DNA from: Cedecea sp000277545
GTDB taxonomy: Bacteria; Pseudomonadota; Gammaproteobacteria; Enterobacterales; Enterobacteriaceae
Reading direction: 5' to 3' (one strand)
Length of the DNA stretch: 64,000 nucleotides
Assembly (NCBI GenBank): GCA_050847315.1
Contig: CP193791.1
Shown: positions 57,394 through 64,000 of the stretch, piece after piece
Layout of the letters: every line of letters starts with the position of its first letter
Position numbering within the stretch: position 1 is the first letter of the stretch
Program-made: the position numbers and the translations under genes
The notes under the pieces: generated by a model
Seen by the model: only the letters and a program-made list of their open reading frames with translations
What the model was told of the DNA's origin: nothing
The model's database searches: none

Positions 57394-57412
57394 GGCCGGA
57401 CTAGCTCCGGCC
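57394..57412 (+). terminator. Hairpin between tldD and aaeR
   Basis: GGCCGGA (57394-57400) pairs with TCCGGCC (57406-57412) around CTAGC, followed by CGTTTGTTTTGCC. It begins 10 bases after tldD and overlaps the aaeR stop, so it may serve both genes. Confidence 0.6.
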
Positions 57413-58348
57413 CGTTTGTTTTGCCTTCCCGTTCCTGCCCTGCACGCCCTGATAAAGCTCCGCTACCTTCACAAAATAGTTCGTCAGATAGTTAATACAT
57501 ACCTGCACCTTCAGCGGCAGTTTGTCTTTTTCGGTATACAGCGCGTACACCGGACGGGGATCGGACTGATAGCGAGGGAACAGGATCTCCAGCTGTCCGC
57601 TATTGATCTCGTCGATCACCCACATCAGCGGCGCATAGCCAATACCTGCCCCGGCTTTCAGCCACCGGCTGAGCGTCATCGGATCGTTGGTGACAAAGCG
57701 GCCCTGCGGCAACAGGCGGGTCGAGATCCCTTCGGGCGCAATCAGCTCAAATTCATTATCCGGCCGGATGCTGTATTCCAGCCATGAATGGTTAGCCAAA
57801 TCAGCCGGTTTTTCCGGCGTACCGTGAATGTGCAGATAGCTTTTGGCGGCACAAACCACCATTGGCATTGACCCCAGCCTGCGGGAAAACAGGCTCGAAT
57901 CCTGCAAAGCGCCGACGCGAATGACCAAATCAAGACCATCGGCAATCAGGTCAGGTGCCGGTATGCCGGTGACCAGGTTGACGGTCAGGCCGGGATGTTC
58001 ACGCAGCATTTCGGCGGTCATGTCGGCGAGAACATTCTGTGCCATAGTTGAAGAGCTACCGATGCGCAGCGTGCCGATAGGCGTGTTGTTAAAGGCGTAA
58101 AGCTGCTCGTGGACTTCCTGTGCTTCGTGCAGCATTTTGCGGCAGCCTTGATAATAAATTTTGCCGGCTTCGGTCAGGCCAATGCTGCGGGTGCTGCGGT
58201 TAAGCAGTTTAACCTGCAGCTCATCTTCCAGCTTGGACACGATCTGGCTGATGGAAGATACGCTCATTTGTAGCTGCCTTGCGGCAGCGGTGTAGGAGCC
58301 AAGTTCAACGACTTTGGCAAACACCGACATACGTTTCAGTCGTTCCAT
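57401..58348 (-). CDS. aaeR: LysR-family regulator AaeR
   Basis: A 315-residue LysR-type regulator with an N-terminal winged helix-turn-helix (SYTAAARQLQMSVSSISQIVSKLE, about 18-41) and a C-terminal effector domain. E. coli AaeR activates the divergent aaeXAB efflux operon in response to aromatic carboxylic acids such as p-hydroxybenzoate. The divergent arrangement is kept here with 177 bases between the starts. Confidence 0.95.
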   Translation of the reverse strand: MERLKRMSVFAKVVELGSYTAAARQLQMSVSSISQIVSKLEDELQVKLLNRSTRSIGLTEAGKIYYQGCRKMLHEAQEVHEQLYAFNNTPIGTLRIGSSSTMAQNVLADMTAEMLREHPGLTVNLVTGIPAPDLIADGLDLVIRVGALQDSSLFSRRLGSMPMVVCAAKSYLHIHGTPEKPADLANHSWLEYSIRPDNEFELIAPEGISTRLLPQGRFVTNDPMTLSRWLKAGAGIGYAPLMWVIDEINSGQLEILFPRYQSDPRPVYALYTEKDKLPLKVQVCINYLTNYFVKVAELYQGVQGRNGKAKQTGRS

Positions 58349-58366
58349 TGTTCACTCTGAGTGAAA

Positions 58367-58382
58367 AGTGATTTAGATCACA
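58367..58382. promoter_or_regulatory. CRP-like site upstream of aaeR
   Basis: AGTGATTTAGATCACA matches the CRP consensus TGTGA-N6-TCACA at nine of ten core positions, and its centre equals the ideal TTAGAT-type spacer. It ends 19 bases before the aaeR start codon, so it could control aaeR, or aaeXAB from further away. Identified by eye. Confidence 0.6.
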
Positions 58383-58409
58383 CATTATAGATAACAGGGT
58401 AACAGTTAC

Positions 58410-58429
58410 GTTAATATATTATTATTAAC
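58410..58429. promoter_or_regulatory. Inverted repeat in the aaeR-aaeX gap, candidate AaeR operator
   Basis: GTTAATA (58410-58416) is inverted as TATTAAC (58423-58429) around six bases. It contains the T-N11-A form used by LysR-type regulators and lies 96 bases before the aaeX ATG. The flanking sequence is AT-rich. Assignment to AaeR is inferred from position. Confidence 0.45.
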
Positions 58430-58525
58430 ATAACTCATACCGCACGCTCGCCCGCCTTTTCTGGCCTCTCCGTCGCGGTTTGTCGTCGAGTTATGTATCG
58501 CCTGCATTATCTTATCAAGGTCAAA

Positions 58526-58729
58526 ATGAGTCTATTTCCGGTTATCGTAATATTCGGTCTTTCCTTTCCGCCGATATTCTTCGAATTAATTCTGTCGCTC
58601 GCCGCGTTCTGGCTGGCGCGTCGGCTGCTGACCCCAACCGGCATTTATGATTTTGTCTGGCACCCTGCATTATTCAATACAGCGCTCTATTGCTGCCTTT
58701 TTTATCTGATTTCGCGTTTGTTCGTTTGA
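58526..58729 (+). CDS. aaeX: Small membrane protein AaeX
   Basis: A 67-residue protein beginning MSLFPVIVIF, with two transmembrane segments (about 3-30 and 44-63) and PTGIYDFVWHPALFNTALY between them. First gene of the aromatic-acid efflux operon; its role is unknown. The ATG at 58526 matches E. coli length; an upstream in-frame ATG at 58493 is less likely. aaeA follows after seven bases. Confidence 0.94.
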   Translation: MSLFPVIVIFGLSFPPIFFELILSLAAFWLARRLLTPTGIYDFVWHPALFNTALYCCLFYLISRLFV

Positions 58730-58736
58730 GGTTGAT

Positions 58737-59669
58737 GTGAAAATACTAACAAGAAACATAACCCGTACCGCTATCACGCTTTTGCTGGTGCTGCTGGCCT
58801 TCATCGCTATCTTCCGTGCGTGGGTGTTTTACACCGAATCCCCGTGGACACGAGACGCGCGTTTCACCGCTGACGTTGTTGCCATTGCGCCGGACGTGTC
58901 CGGGCTTATCACCAGCGTGAACGTTCAGGACAACCAACTGGTGAAAAAAGACCAGGTGCTGTTCACCATCGACCAGCCGCGCTACCAGAAAGCGCTCGAG
59001 CAGGCCGAAGCAGACGTGGCTTATTACCAGGCGCTGTCCTCTGAAAAACGTCGTGAAGCCGGGCGGCGTAACTCCCTTGGCATTCAGGCCATGTCGCGCG
59101 AAGAGATTGATCAGTCCAACAACTCGCTGCAAACCGTTCTTCATCAGCTAGATAAAGCCCAGGCGACGCGCGATCTGGCCAAACTAGACCTGCAGCGCAC
59201 GGTCATTCGTGCCCCAGCGGACGGCTGGGTAACCAACCTTAACGTGCACACCGGGGAATTTATTAACCGCGGCGCAGCGTCCGTCGCGCTGGTGAAACAG
59301 AATTCGTTCTACATTCTGGCCTACATGGAAGAGACTAAACTGGAAGGAATTCGTCCGGGCTATCGCGTACAGATCACGCCGCTTGGCAGTAACCGCGTGC
59401 TGCGCGGCAGCGTCGACAGCATCTCTGCCGGGGTGACAAACGCCAGCAGTACCAGCGATTCAAAAGGCATGGCAACGGTCGACTCCAACCTTGAGTGGGT
59501 CCGCCTTGCTCAGCGTGTGCCGGTCAGAATCCGCCTTGATGAACAGATGGGGAATCTGTATCCCGCCGGAACAACGGCCACTGTCGTTGTGACGGGAGAA
59601 AAAGACCGCAAAGCGGAGAATGACTCAGCCTTTATTAAGCTGATGCATCGTCTGCGCGAGTTCGGTTAA
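58737..59669 (+). CDS. aaeA: Aromatic-acid efflux periplasmic adaptor AaeA
   Basis: A 310-residue HlyD/EmrA-type membrane-fusion protein starting with GTG. One N-terminal transmembrane helix (about 13-33), lipoyl halves (VAIAPDVSGLITSVNV and RAPADGWVTNLNVHTGEF) flanking a coiled-coil hairpin, and a beta-barrel domain. It links AaeB to an outer-membrane channel. Same length as the E. coli protein. Confidence 0.96.
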   Translation: MKILTRNITRTAITLLLVLLAFIAIFRAWVFYTESPWTRDARFTADVVAIAPDVSGLITSVNVQDNQLVKKDQVLFTIDQPRYQKALEQAEADVAYYQALSSEKRREAGRRNSLGIQAMSREEIDQSNNSLQTVLHQLDKAQATRDLAKLDLQRTVIRAPADGWVTNLNVHTGEFINRGAASVALVKQNSFYILAYMEETKLEGIRPGYRVQITPLGSNRVLRGSVDSISAGVTNASSTSDSKGMATVDSNLEWVRLAQRVPVRIRLDEQMGNLYPAGTTATVVVTGEKDRKAENDSAFIKLMHRLREFG

Positions 59670-59679
59670 GCAGGCCGCT

Positions 59680-61641
59680 ATGTATAACATTTCCAGGCTG
59701 CACGTCCGCTTTGCGATAAAGCTCGCTTTCGCCATTGTTCTGGCGGTGTTTGTCGGTTTTCACTTTGAGCTGGAAACGCCGCGCTGGGCGGTGCTGACCG
59801 CCGCGATTGTGGCCGCCGGGCCAGCCTTTGCCGCTGGAGGAGAGCCTTATTCCGGGGCCATACGCTACCGCGGGATGCTGCGCATTATCGGGACATTTAT
59901 TGGCTGTGCGGCCGCGCTGGTCATCATTATCACGCTGATCCGTGCCCCGGTTGTCATGCTGCTGGTGTGCTGTATCTGGGCCGGATTCTGTACCTGGATC
60001 TCCTCGCTTGTTCGCGTCGAAAACTCCTATGCCTGGGGCCTCGCGGGCTACACTGCGCTGATTATTGTGGTCACTATTCAGGTTGCTCCGCTGACTACGC
60101 CGCAGTTTGCCGTTGAACGCTGTAGCGAAATCGTTATCGGGATTGTGTGTGCCATCGTCGCCGACCTGCTGTTTTCTCCGCGTTCCATCAAGCAGGAGAT
60201 TGACCGGGAACTGGATAACCTGCTGGTGGACCAATACCGCCTGATGCAGCTTTGTATTGCCCACGGCGACAAAGAAGAGGTGGATAAAGCCTGGAGCGGG
60301 CTGGTGCGTAAAGTCACCGCGCTGAACGGCATGCGTGCCAACCTGAATATGGAATCCGCCCGCTGGGCGAAGGCCAACCGACGCCTGAAAGCGATCAACA
60401 CCCTTTCGCTGACGCTGATCACCCAGGCCTGTGAAACTTTCCTGATTCAAAACACCCGGCCCGAATACGTCACGCCAGAATTCCGCCAGCTTTTTTCCGT
60501 CGAAGTGGAAACCGCCGACGACGTTTATAAGCGGATGAAAGTGCTGCGCCGAGCGATATCTGCGATGGGCGAAAAGGCCACACCGATAACCATCGGATCC
60601 TGGGTTTCCGCCTCGACTCGCTATCTGTTGCTGAAGCGCGGGTTTATCAGTAATAGCCGCGTGAGCGCGATTGAAGAAGAAGTGCTGAACGGTGAAGCGG
60701 TGGTGAAGGTGGAATCCGCCGAGGGCCATCACGCGATGATTAACTTCTGGCGCACGACGATTTCCTGCGTGCTTGGAAGCCTGTTCTGGCTCTGGACCGG
60801 CTGGACATCCGGCAGCGGCGCGATGGTGATGATTGCGGTGGTGACGGCGCTGGCAATGCGCCTGCCTAACCCGCGCATGGTTTCGCTCGACTTCCTGTAT
60901 GGCATGCTGGTGGCGCTGCCGCTCGGCGCGTTCTACTTCCTTGTGGTGCTGCCGTCCACGCAGCAGAGTATGCTGCTGCTGTGTATCAGCCTTGCCCTGC
61001 TGGGCTTCTTTATGGGCATTGAGGTGCAGAAGCGGCGGCTGGGTTCTATGGGGGCGCTGGCCGGGACGATAAATATTATCGTGCTGGATAACCCGATGAC
61101 TTTCCATTTCAGCAGCTTCCTCGACAGCGCGCTGGGGCAGATCGTCGGTTGTTTCCTGGCCATGATGGTGATCCTGCTGATCCGAGATAATTCGAAAGAG
61201 CGCACGGGCCGCACGCTACTGAACCAGTTTGTCTCCGCTGCGGTATCGGCGCTGACGACTAATAATGCCCGGCGGAAAGAGAACCACCTTCCGGCGCTGT
61301 ATCAGCAGCTGTTTTTACTGTTGAACATGTTCCCTGGCGACATAGATCGTTATCGCCTTGCGCTGACGCTAATCATCGCGCATCAACGCCTGCGCGATGC
61401 GCCTATCCCGGTCAATGACGATCTCTCTGCCTTCCACCGGCAGTTGCGTAAAACGGCGGATAAGGTGATTTCTGCCAGCAGTGATGATAAGCGAGAGCGC
61501 TATTACGAAAGCCTTTTAGGCGAGCTGGAAATCTATCAAGAGAAGCTTCGCCTGTGGGAAGCGCCGCGGCAGGTCACCGAGCCGGTGAAACGGCTGGCAG
61601 ACATTTTACATCGCTACCGGCACACGCTGATTAACGCCTGA
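59680..61641 (+). CDS. aaeB: Aromatic-acid efflux inner-membrane transporter AaeB
   Basis: A 653-residue FUSC-family protein (E. coli 655). Two membrane blocks of about five to six helices each (roughly 13-165 and 352-505) alternate with cytoplasmic domains. It exports p-hydroxybenzoate and related acids with AaeA. A strong terminator follows 19 bases after its stop. Confidence 0.96.
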   Translation: MYNISRLHVRFAIKLAFAIVLAVFVGFHFELETPRWAVLTAAIVAAGPAFAAGGEPYSGAIRYRGMLRIIGTFIGCAAALVIIITLIRAPVVMLLVCCIWAGFCTWISSLVRVENSYAWGLAGYTALIIVVTIQVAPLTTPQFAVERCSEIVIGIVCAIVADLLFSPRSIKQEIDRELDNLLVDQYRLMQLCIAHGDKEEVDKAWSGLVRKVTALNGMRANLNMESARWAKANRRLKAINTLSLTLITQACETFLIQNTRPEYVTPEFRQLFSVEVETADDVYKRMKVLRRAISAMGEKATPITIGSWVSASTRYLLLKRGFISNSRVSAIEEEVLNGEAVVKVESAEGHHAMINFWRTTISCVLGSLFWLWTGWTSGSGAMVMIAVVTALAMRLPNPRMVSLDFLYGMLVALPLGAFYFLVVLPSTQQSMLLLCISLALLGFFMGIEVQKRRLGSMGALAGTINIIVLDNPMTFHFSSFLDSALGQIVGCFLAMMVILLIRDNSKERTGRTLLNQFVSAAVSALTTNNARRKENHLPALYQQLFLLLNMFPGDIDRYRLALTLIIAHQRLRDAPIPVNDDLSAFHRQLRKTADKVISASSDDKRERYYESLLGELEIYQEKLRLWEAPRQVTEPVKRLADILHRYRHTLINA

Positions 61642-61660
61642 GCCCAACCTTAGCCTGAAG

Positions 61661-61685
61661 AGCCGACGCCTGCGTCGGCTTTTTT
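61661..61685 (+). terminator. Terminator of aaeXAB
   Basis: AGCCGACGC (61661-61669) pairs perfectly with GCGTCGGCT (61672-61680), followed by a T-run (61680-61685). Confidence 0.93.
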
Positions 61686-61739
61686 CTATCTATACTTAAC
61701 TGCGGTCCATGGGATGAACACTTATGAACAGGAGCTATT

Positions 61740-63194
61740 ATGACGAATCAGACACTCCCGCAAAGTGAGCTTTTTAAAACCGGCTATCTGGTCGCAGGCA
61801 AGTGGCATTCGCTCGAAGACACTTTTGATGTGCTGAATCCTGCTACGGGAGAAATAGTGGCCAGAGTGGCAAGAGCCGGCAAACGAGAAACCGAAGCCGC
61901 GATTGAGGCCGCCAGCAAAGCTTTCCCCGCCTGGCGGGCGAAAACTGCCAAACAGCGATCTGAAATTCTCTACCGTTGGTTTGAACTGATGCTGGCGAAC
62001 AAAAGCTGGCTCGCCCGGTTAATGACCCTTGAGCAGGGGAAGCCGCTCAAAGAGGCTGAGGGTGAAGTGGATTACGCCGCCAGCTTCATTCAATGGTTTG
62101 CTGAACAGGGCAAACGCGCCAACGGCGAGATTATTCCTCCGGTTAAGCCCGGTTCTCGCATTCTGGCCACGCGTGAACCCGTCGGCGTAGTCGCGGCAAT
62201 CACGCCGTGGAATTTCCCCATGGCGATGCTGACCCGCAAGCTCGGGCCTGCTCTGGCCGCTGGCTGTACCGGAGTGATAAAGCCCGCGAATAACACGCCT
62301 CTTTCCGCTTTTGCTTTGCTTGAACTGGCGAAGCAGGCCGGCGTGCCGGACGGCGTATTGAATGCCGTGGCCGGGAAAACCCAGGAAATTAGCGATGCCA
62401 TTATGGCCAGCCATCAGGTGCGCAAAATCTCCTTCACGGGTTCAACGGCGGTGGGCAAAACGCTGATGCGTAATGCCGCAGAAACGATGAAAAAAGTGTC
62501 GATGGAGCTGGGGGGCAATGCGCCTTATATCGTGTTTGATGACGCGGATATTGATGCGGCGGTAAAAGGTGCCATTGCTAACAAATTCCGTAATGCTGGC
62601 CAGGTTTGCGTCAGCGTTAACCGTTTCTTCATCCAGCAAAATGTGTACGACAGTTTTGTGAATAAGCTTGCTGCAGAGGTTGGGAAGCTGAAAGTAGGCA
62701 ACGGCCTGGAAGAGGGCGTGATTGTCGGGCCGCTGATTGAGCAATCTGCGGTGGAAAAAGTACGAGAGCATGTTGATGACGCGCTGGCGAAAGGTGGGAA
62801 AGCGCTTGTCGGCGGCAAGCCCCATGCGCTGGGCGGCAATTTCTGGCAGCCCACCGTTATCATCAACGCTAACGATGATATGAAACTGGCCAGGGAAGAG
62901 ACGTTTGGCCCCCTTGCGGCCTGCTTCCGCTTTGAAACGGAAGAAGAGGTCATCGAAAGAGCCAACAATACGCCATTTGGGCTGGCGGCCTATTTCTATA
63001 CCCAGAATTTACAGCGCGTTTTCCGCGTCTCTCAGGCTCTGGAAAGTGGCATGGTTGGGATCAATGAGTGTGCTGTTTCTACGGAACTTGGGCCCTTCGG
63101 CGGCGTGAAAGAGTCGGGGTTAGGGCGTGAAGGCTCCGTGCTGGGGCTGGACGAGTTCCTTGAAGTGAAAACGCTACATATCGGCGGGCTTTAG
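61740..63194 (+). CDS. NAD(P)-dependent succinate-semialdehyde dehydrogenase, GabD-like
   Basis: A 484-residue aldehyde dehydrogenase closest in pattern to GabD. The Rossmann segment ITPWNFPMAML, FTGSTAVGK, general-base Glu256 in MELGGNAP and nucleophile Cys290 in NAGQVCVS are present. It would oxidise succinate semialdehyde from 4-aminobutyrate breakdown. It stands alone behind the aae terminator, without gabT or gabP nearby, and is not present at this place in K-12, so it may be a paralogue or an acquired gene. GGAG precedes the ATG. Confidence 0.88.
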   Translation: MTNQTLPQSELFKTGYLVAGKWHSLEDTFDVLNPATGEIVARVARAGKRETEAAIEAASKAFPAWRAKTAKQRSEILYRWFELMLANKSWLARLMTLEQGKPLKEAEGEVDYAASFIQWFAEQGKRANGEIIPPVKPGSRILATREPVGVVAAITPWNFPMAMLTRKLGPALAAGCTGVIKPANNTPLSAFALLELAKQAGVPDGVLNAVAGKTQEISDAIMASHQVRKISFTGSTAVGKTLMRNAAETMKKVSMELGGNAPYIVFDDADIDAAVKGAIANKFRNAGQVCVSVNRFFIQQNVYDSFVNKLAAEVGKLKVGNGLEEGVIVGPLIEQSAVEKVREHVDDALAKGGKALVGGKPHALGGNFWQPTVIINANDDMKLAREETFGPLAACFRFETEEEVIERANNTPFGLAAYFYTQNLQRVFRVSQALESGMVGINECAVSTELGPFGGVKESGLGREGSVLGLDEFLEVKTLHIGGL

Positions 63195-63229
63195 CTCAGC
63201 GCTTGCTTAAAAGAGTCGGGGCGGCAGCG

Positions 63230-63502
63230 ATGAAAAAATTTACTTTTGATTTTAACCACATCGAGGACAACCTGGCTTTCTATCGCCAGTTTGCGGAGCA
63301 ACTCGCGCTACGCAAAGAGCAGGTTCACGACCTGGATAGCCTGTGGGACGTGGTCACGGCGTCAATGTTACCGCTGCCCGTGGAGATCGAATTTGCGCAT
63401 TTGCCGGAGAGCAAGCGGCGCAGGTTCGGGGCGCTCATTCTGCTTTTTGACGAGGCAGAAGAAGAACTGGAAGGCCAGCTCCGCTTTAACATTCACGGCT
63501 AG
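63230..63502 (+). CDS. yhcO: Barstar-like protein YhcO
   Basis: A 90-residue protein beginning MKKFTFDFNH, of the barstar (ribonuclease inhibitor) family, with LDSLWDVVTASMLPLPVEIEF and the conserved C-terminus EAEEELEGQLRFNIHG. No barnase-type ribonuclease is nearby, so the inhibitor role is not evident. The frame is open to 63203, but the ATG at 63230 matches E. coli YhcO length. Confidence 0.92.
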   Translation: MKKFTFDFNHIEDNLAFYRQFAEQLALRKEQVHDLDSLWDVVTASMLPLPVEIEFAHLPESKRRRFGALILLFDEAEEELEGQLRFNIHG

Positions 63503-63526
63503 CGTTTGAGCCGCGGCCATAAAAAA

Positions 63527-63545
63527 GCCCCCGGCGAGCGGGGGC
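63527..63545 (-). terminator. Terminator after the first yhcN gene
   Basis: GCCCCCG (63527-63533) is inverted at 63539-63545 with a five-base loop; on the minus strand it is followed by TTTTTT (complement of 63521-63526). It sits between convergent yhcO and yhcN. Confidence 0.88.
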
Positions 63546-63573
63546 AAAGTCGTAGGACAAGTACGACGAGGGT

Positions 63574-63840
63574 TTATTTGTACAGCTCTGCGGTTGCGTG
63601 CCAGTTATCGCCGCTACGGGCTTCAATCACGCGGTAAGCAGAGGCACCTTGTTCTGTGGCTTTCTGGGACAATTCCTGACGCATATCCATTGGTGCGCTG
63701 CCGACCTGGCTTACAGAAATGGAACCCATGGATTGCAGGCCTTGAGCTTGTTCGCTGTTGATCTGGTGTGCGGCAGCGTTAGCGCCTAAAGAGATAAAGG
63801 ACAGCAGGCTCAGTGCGGCGATAGTTAATTTGGTTTTCAT
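63574..63840 (-). CDS. yhcN: YhcN/BhsA/McbA family periplasmic protein (DUF1471)
   Basis: An 88-residue protein with a signal peptide of about 22 residues (MKTKLTIAAL to GANA), then a small DUF1471 domain with GSISVSQVGSAPMDMRQELSQKA and the terminal motif DNWHATAELYK. Family members respond to acid, peroxide or biofilm conditions. AGGAG lies before the ATG. A second gene with the same ending lies directly upstream. Confidence 0.92.
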   Translation of the reverse strand: MKTKLTIAALSLLSFISLGANAAAHQINSEQAQGLQSMGSISVSQVGSAPMDMRQELSQKATEQGASAYRVIEARSGDNWHATAELYK

Positions 63841-63964
63841 AGTCTTTACTCCTGAAGGTTTAACGTGGCGGCCGGAAGGGCTTAATCGCGATTTTTCTAC
63901 TTAGGGCCGCCGAGGCTTAACGTTTCTACTCAACTCTATTCAACTGGCTTAGGGCTAAGAACGC

Positions 63965-64000
63965 TTATTTGTACAGTTCTGCCGTTGCGTGCCAGTGTCC
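63965..64000 (-). CDS. Second YhcN-type gene (partial, cut by window edge)
   Basis: The last 12 codons read GHWHATAELYK and a stop on the minus strand, almost the same as the ending of the gene at 63574-63840. The rest lies outside the window. It is a tandem paralogue in the same orientation, 124 bases upstream of the first copy's ATG. Confidence 0.8.
   Translation of the reverse strand, partial: GHWHATAELYK

Noticed and set aside
59635..61107. A 490-codon open frame on the minus strand opposite aaeB
   Set aside because: Composition is rich in Gln, His and Arg as expected of an antisense shadow; aaeB on the plus strand has full-length family similarity.

Overview
The window is chromosomal DNA of a member of the Enterobacteriaceae. 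Nearly every gene matches an Escherichia coli K-12 counterpart in length, sequence and order, from the S10 ribosomal operon through the rrnD-type rRNA operon, fis, acc, mre and aae loci. It is not E. coli: aroQ lies beside accB, msrPQ lies between aroQ and acuI, the acrSEF block found between fis and yhdV in K-12 is missing, yhdW is intact, and a gabD-like gene lies between aaeB and yhcO. Relatives in the Enterobacter/Klebsiella/Cedecea group share part of this layout; I cannot fix the genus by eye.

Layout. 1-13744 (+): S10, spc and alpha ribosomal operons (rpsJ to rplQ, with secY and rpoA), with the S10 terminator/spc promoter junction and the alpha promoter/S4 leader visible. 13814-14951 (+): yhdN, zntR and the ribosome-rescue gene arfA, which carries its internal hairpin. 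14887-19716 (-): def-fmt-rsmB-trkA-mscL. 19845-23632 (+): dprA-smg-yrdD-tsaC-aroE-yrdB, converging on yrdA (-). 24190-30119 (+): a complete rRNA operon (P1, P2, boxB/boxA, 16S, tRNA-Ile, tRNA-Ala, 23S, 5S, tRNA-Thr, second 5S, terminator). 30176-34334 (-): amino-acid ABC transporter yhdWXYZ behind a sigma54-type promoter with upstream NtrC-like sites. 34632-39384 (-): yhdV, fis, dusB, prmA, panF, yhdT. 39498-41809 (-): aroQ-accB-accC. 42041-44733 (-): msrP-msrQ and acuI. 44941-57383 (+): csrD, mreBCD, maf, rng, yhdP, tldD. 57401-61641: aaeR (-) divergent from aaeXAB (+). 61740-64000: gabD-like dehydrogenase, barstar-like yhcO, and two tandem yhcN-type genes (-), the second cut by the window edge.

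The genes mainly serve growth: translation machinery and its regulation, rRNA supply with Fis as its activator, protein maturation and secretion, fatty-acid and aromatic precursor supply, and cell shape. Accessory functions are repair of oxidised periplasmic methionine, nitrogen-responsive amino-acid uptake and aromatic-acid efflux.

I found no phage, insertion sequence, CRISPR array, toxin cluster or evident new biological system. The observations most worth following are the sigma54/NtrC layout before yhdW, the arfA hairpin with a reading frame running on into mscL, the missing acrSEF block, the gabD-like insertion, the tandem yhcN genes, the paired base change between the two 5S genes, and unexplained hairpins between rng and yhdP and before csrD.
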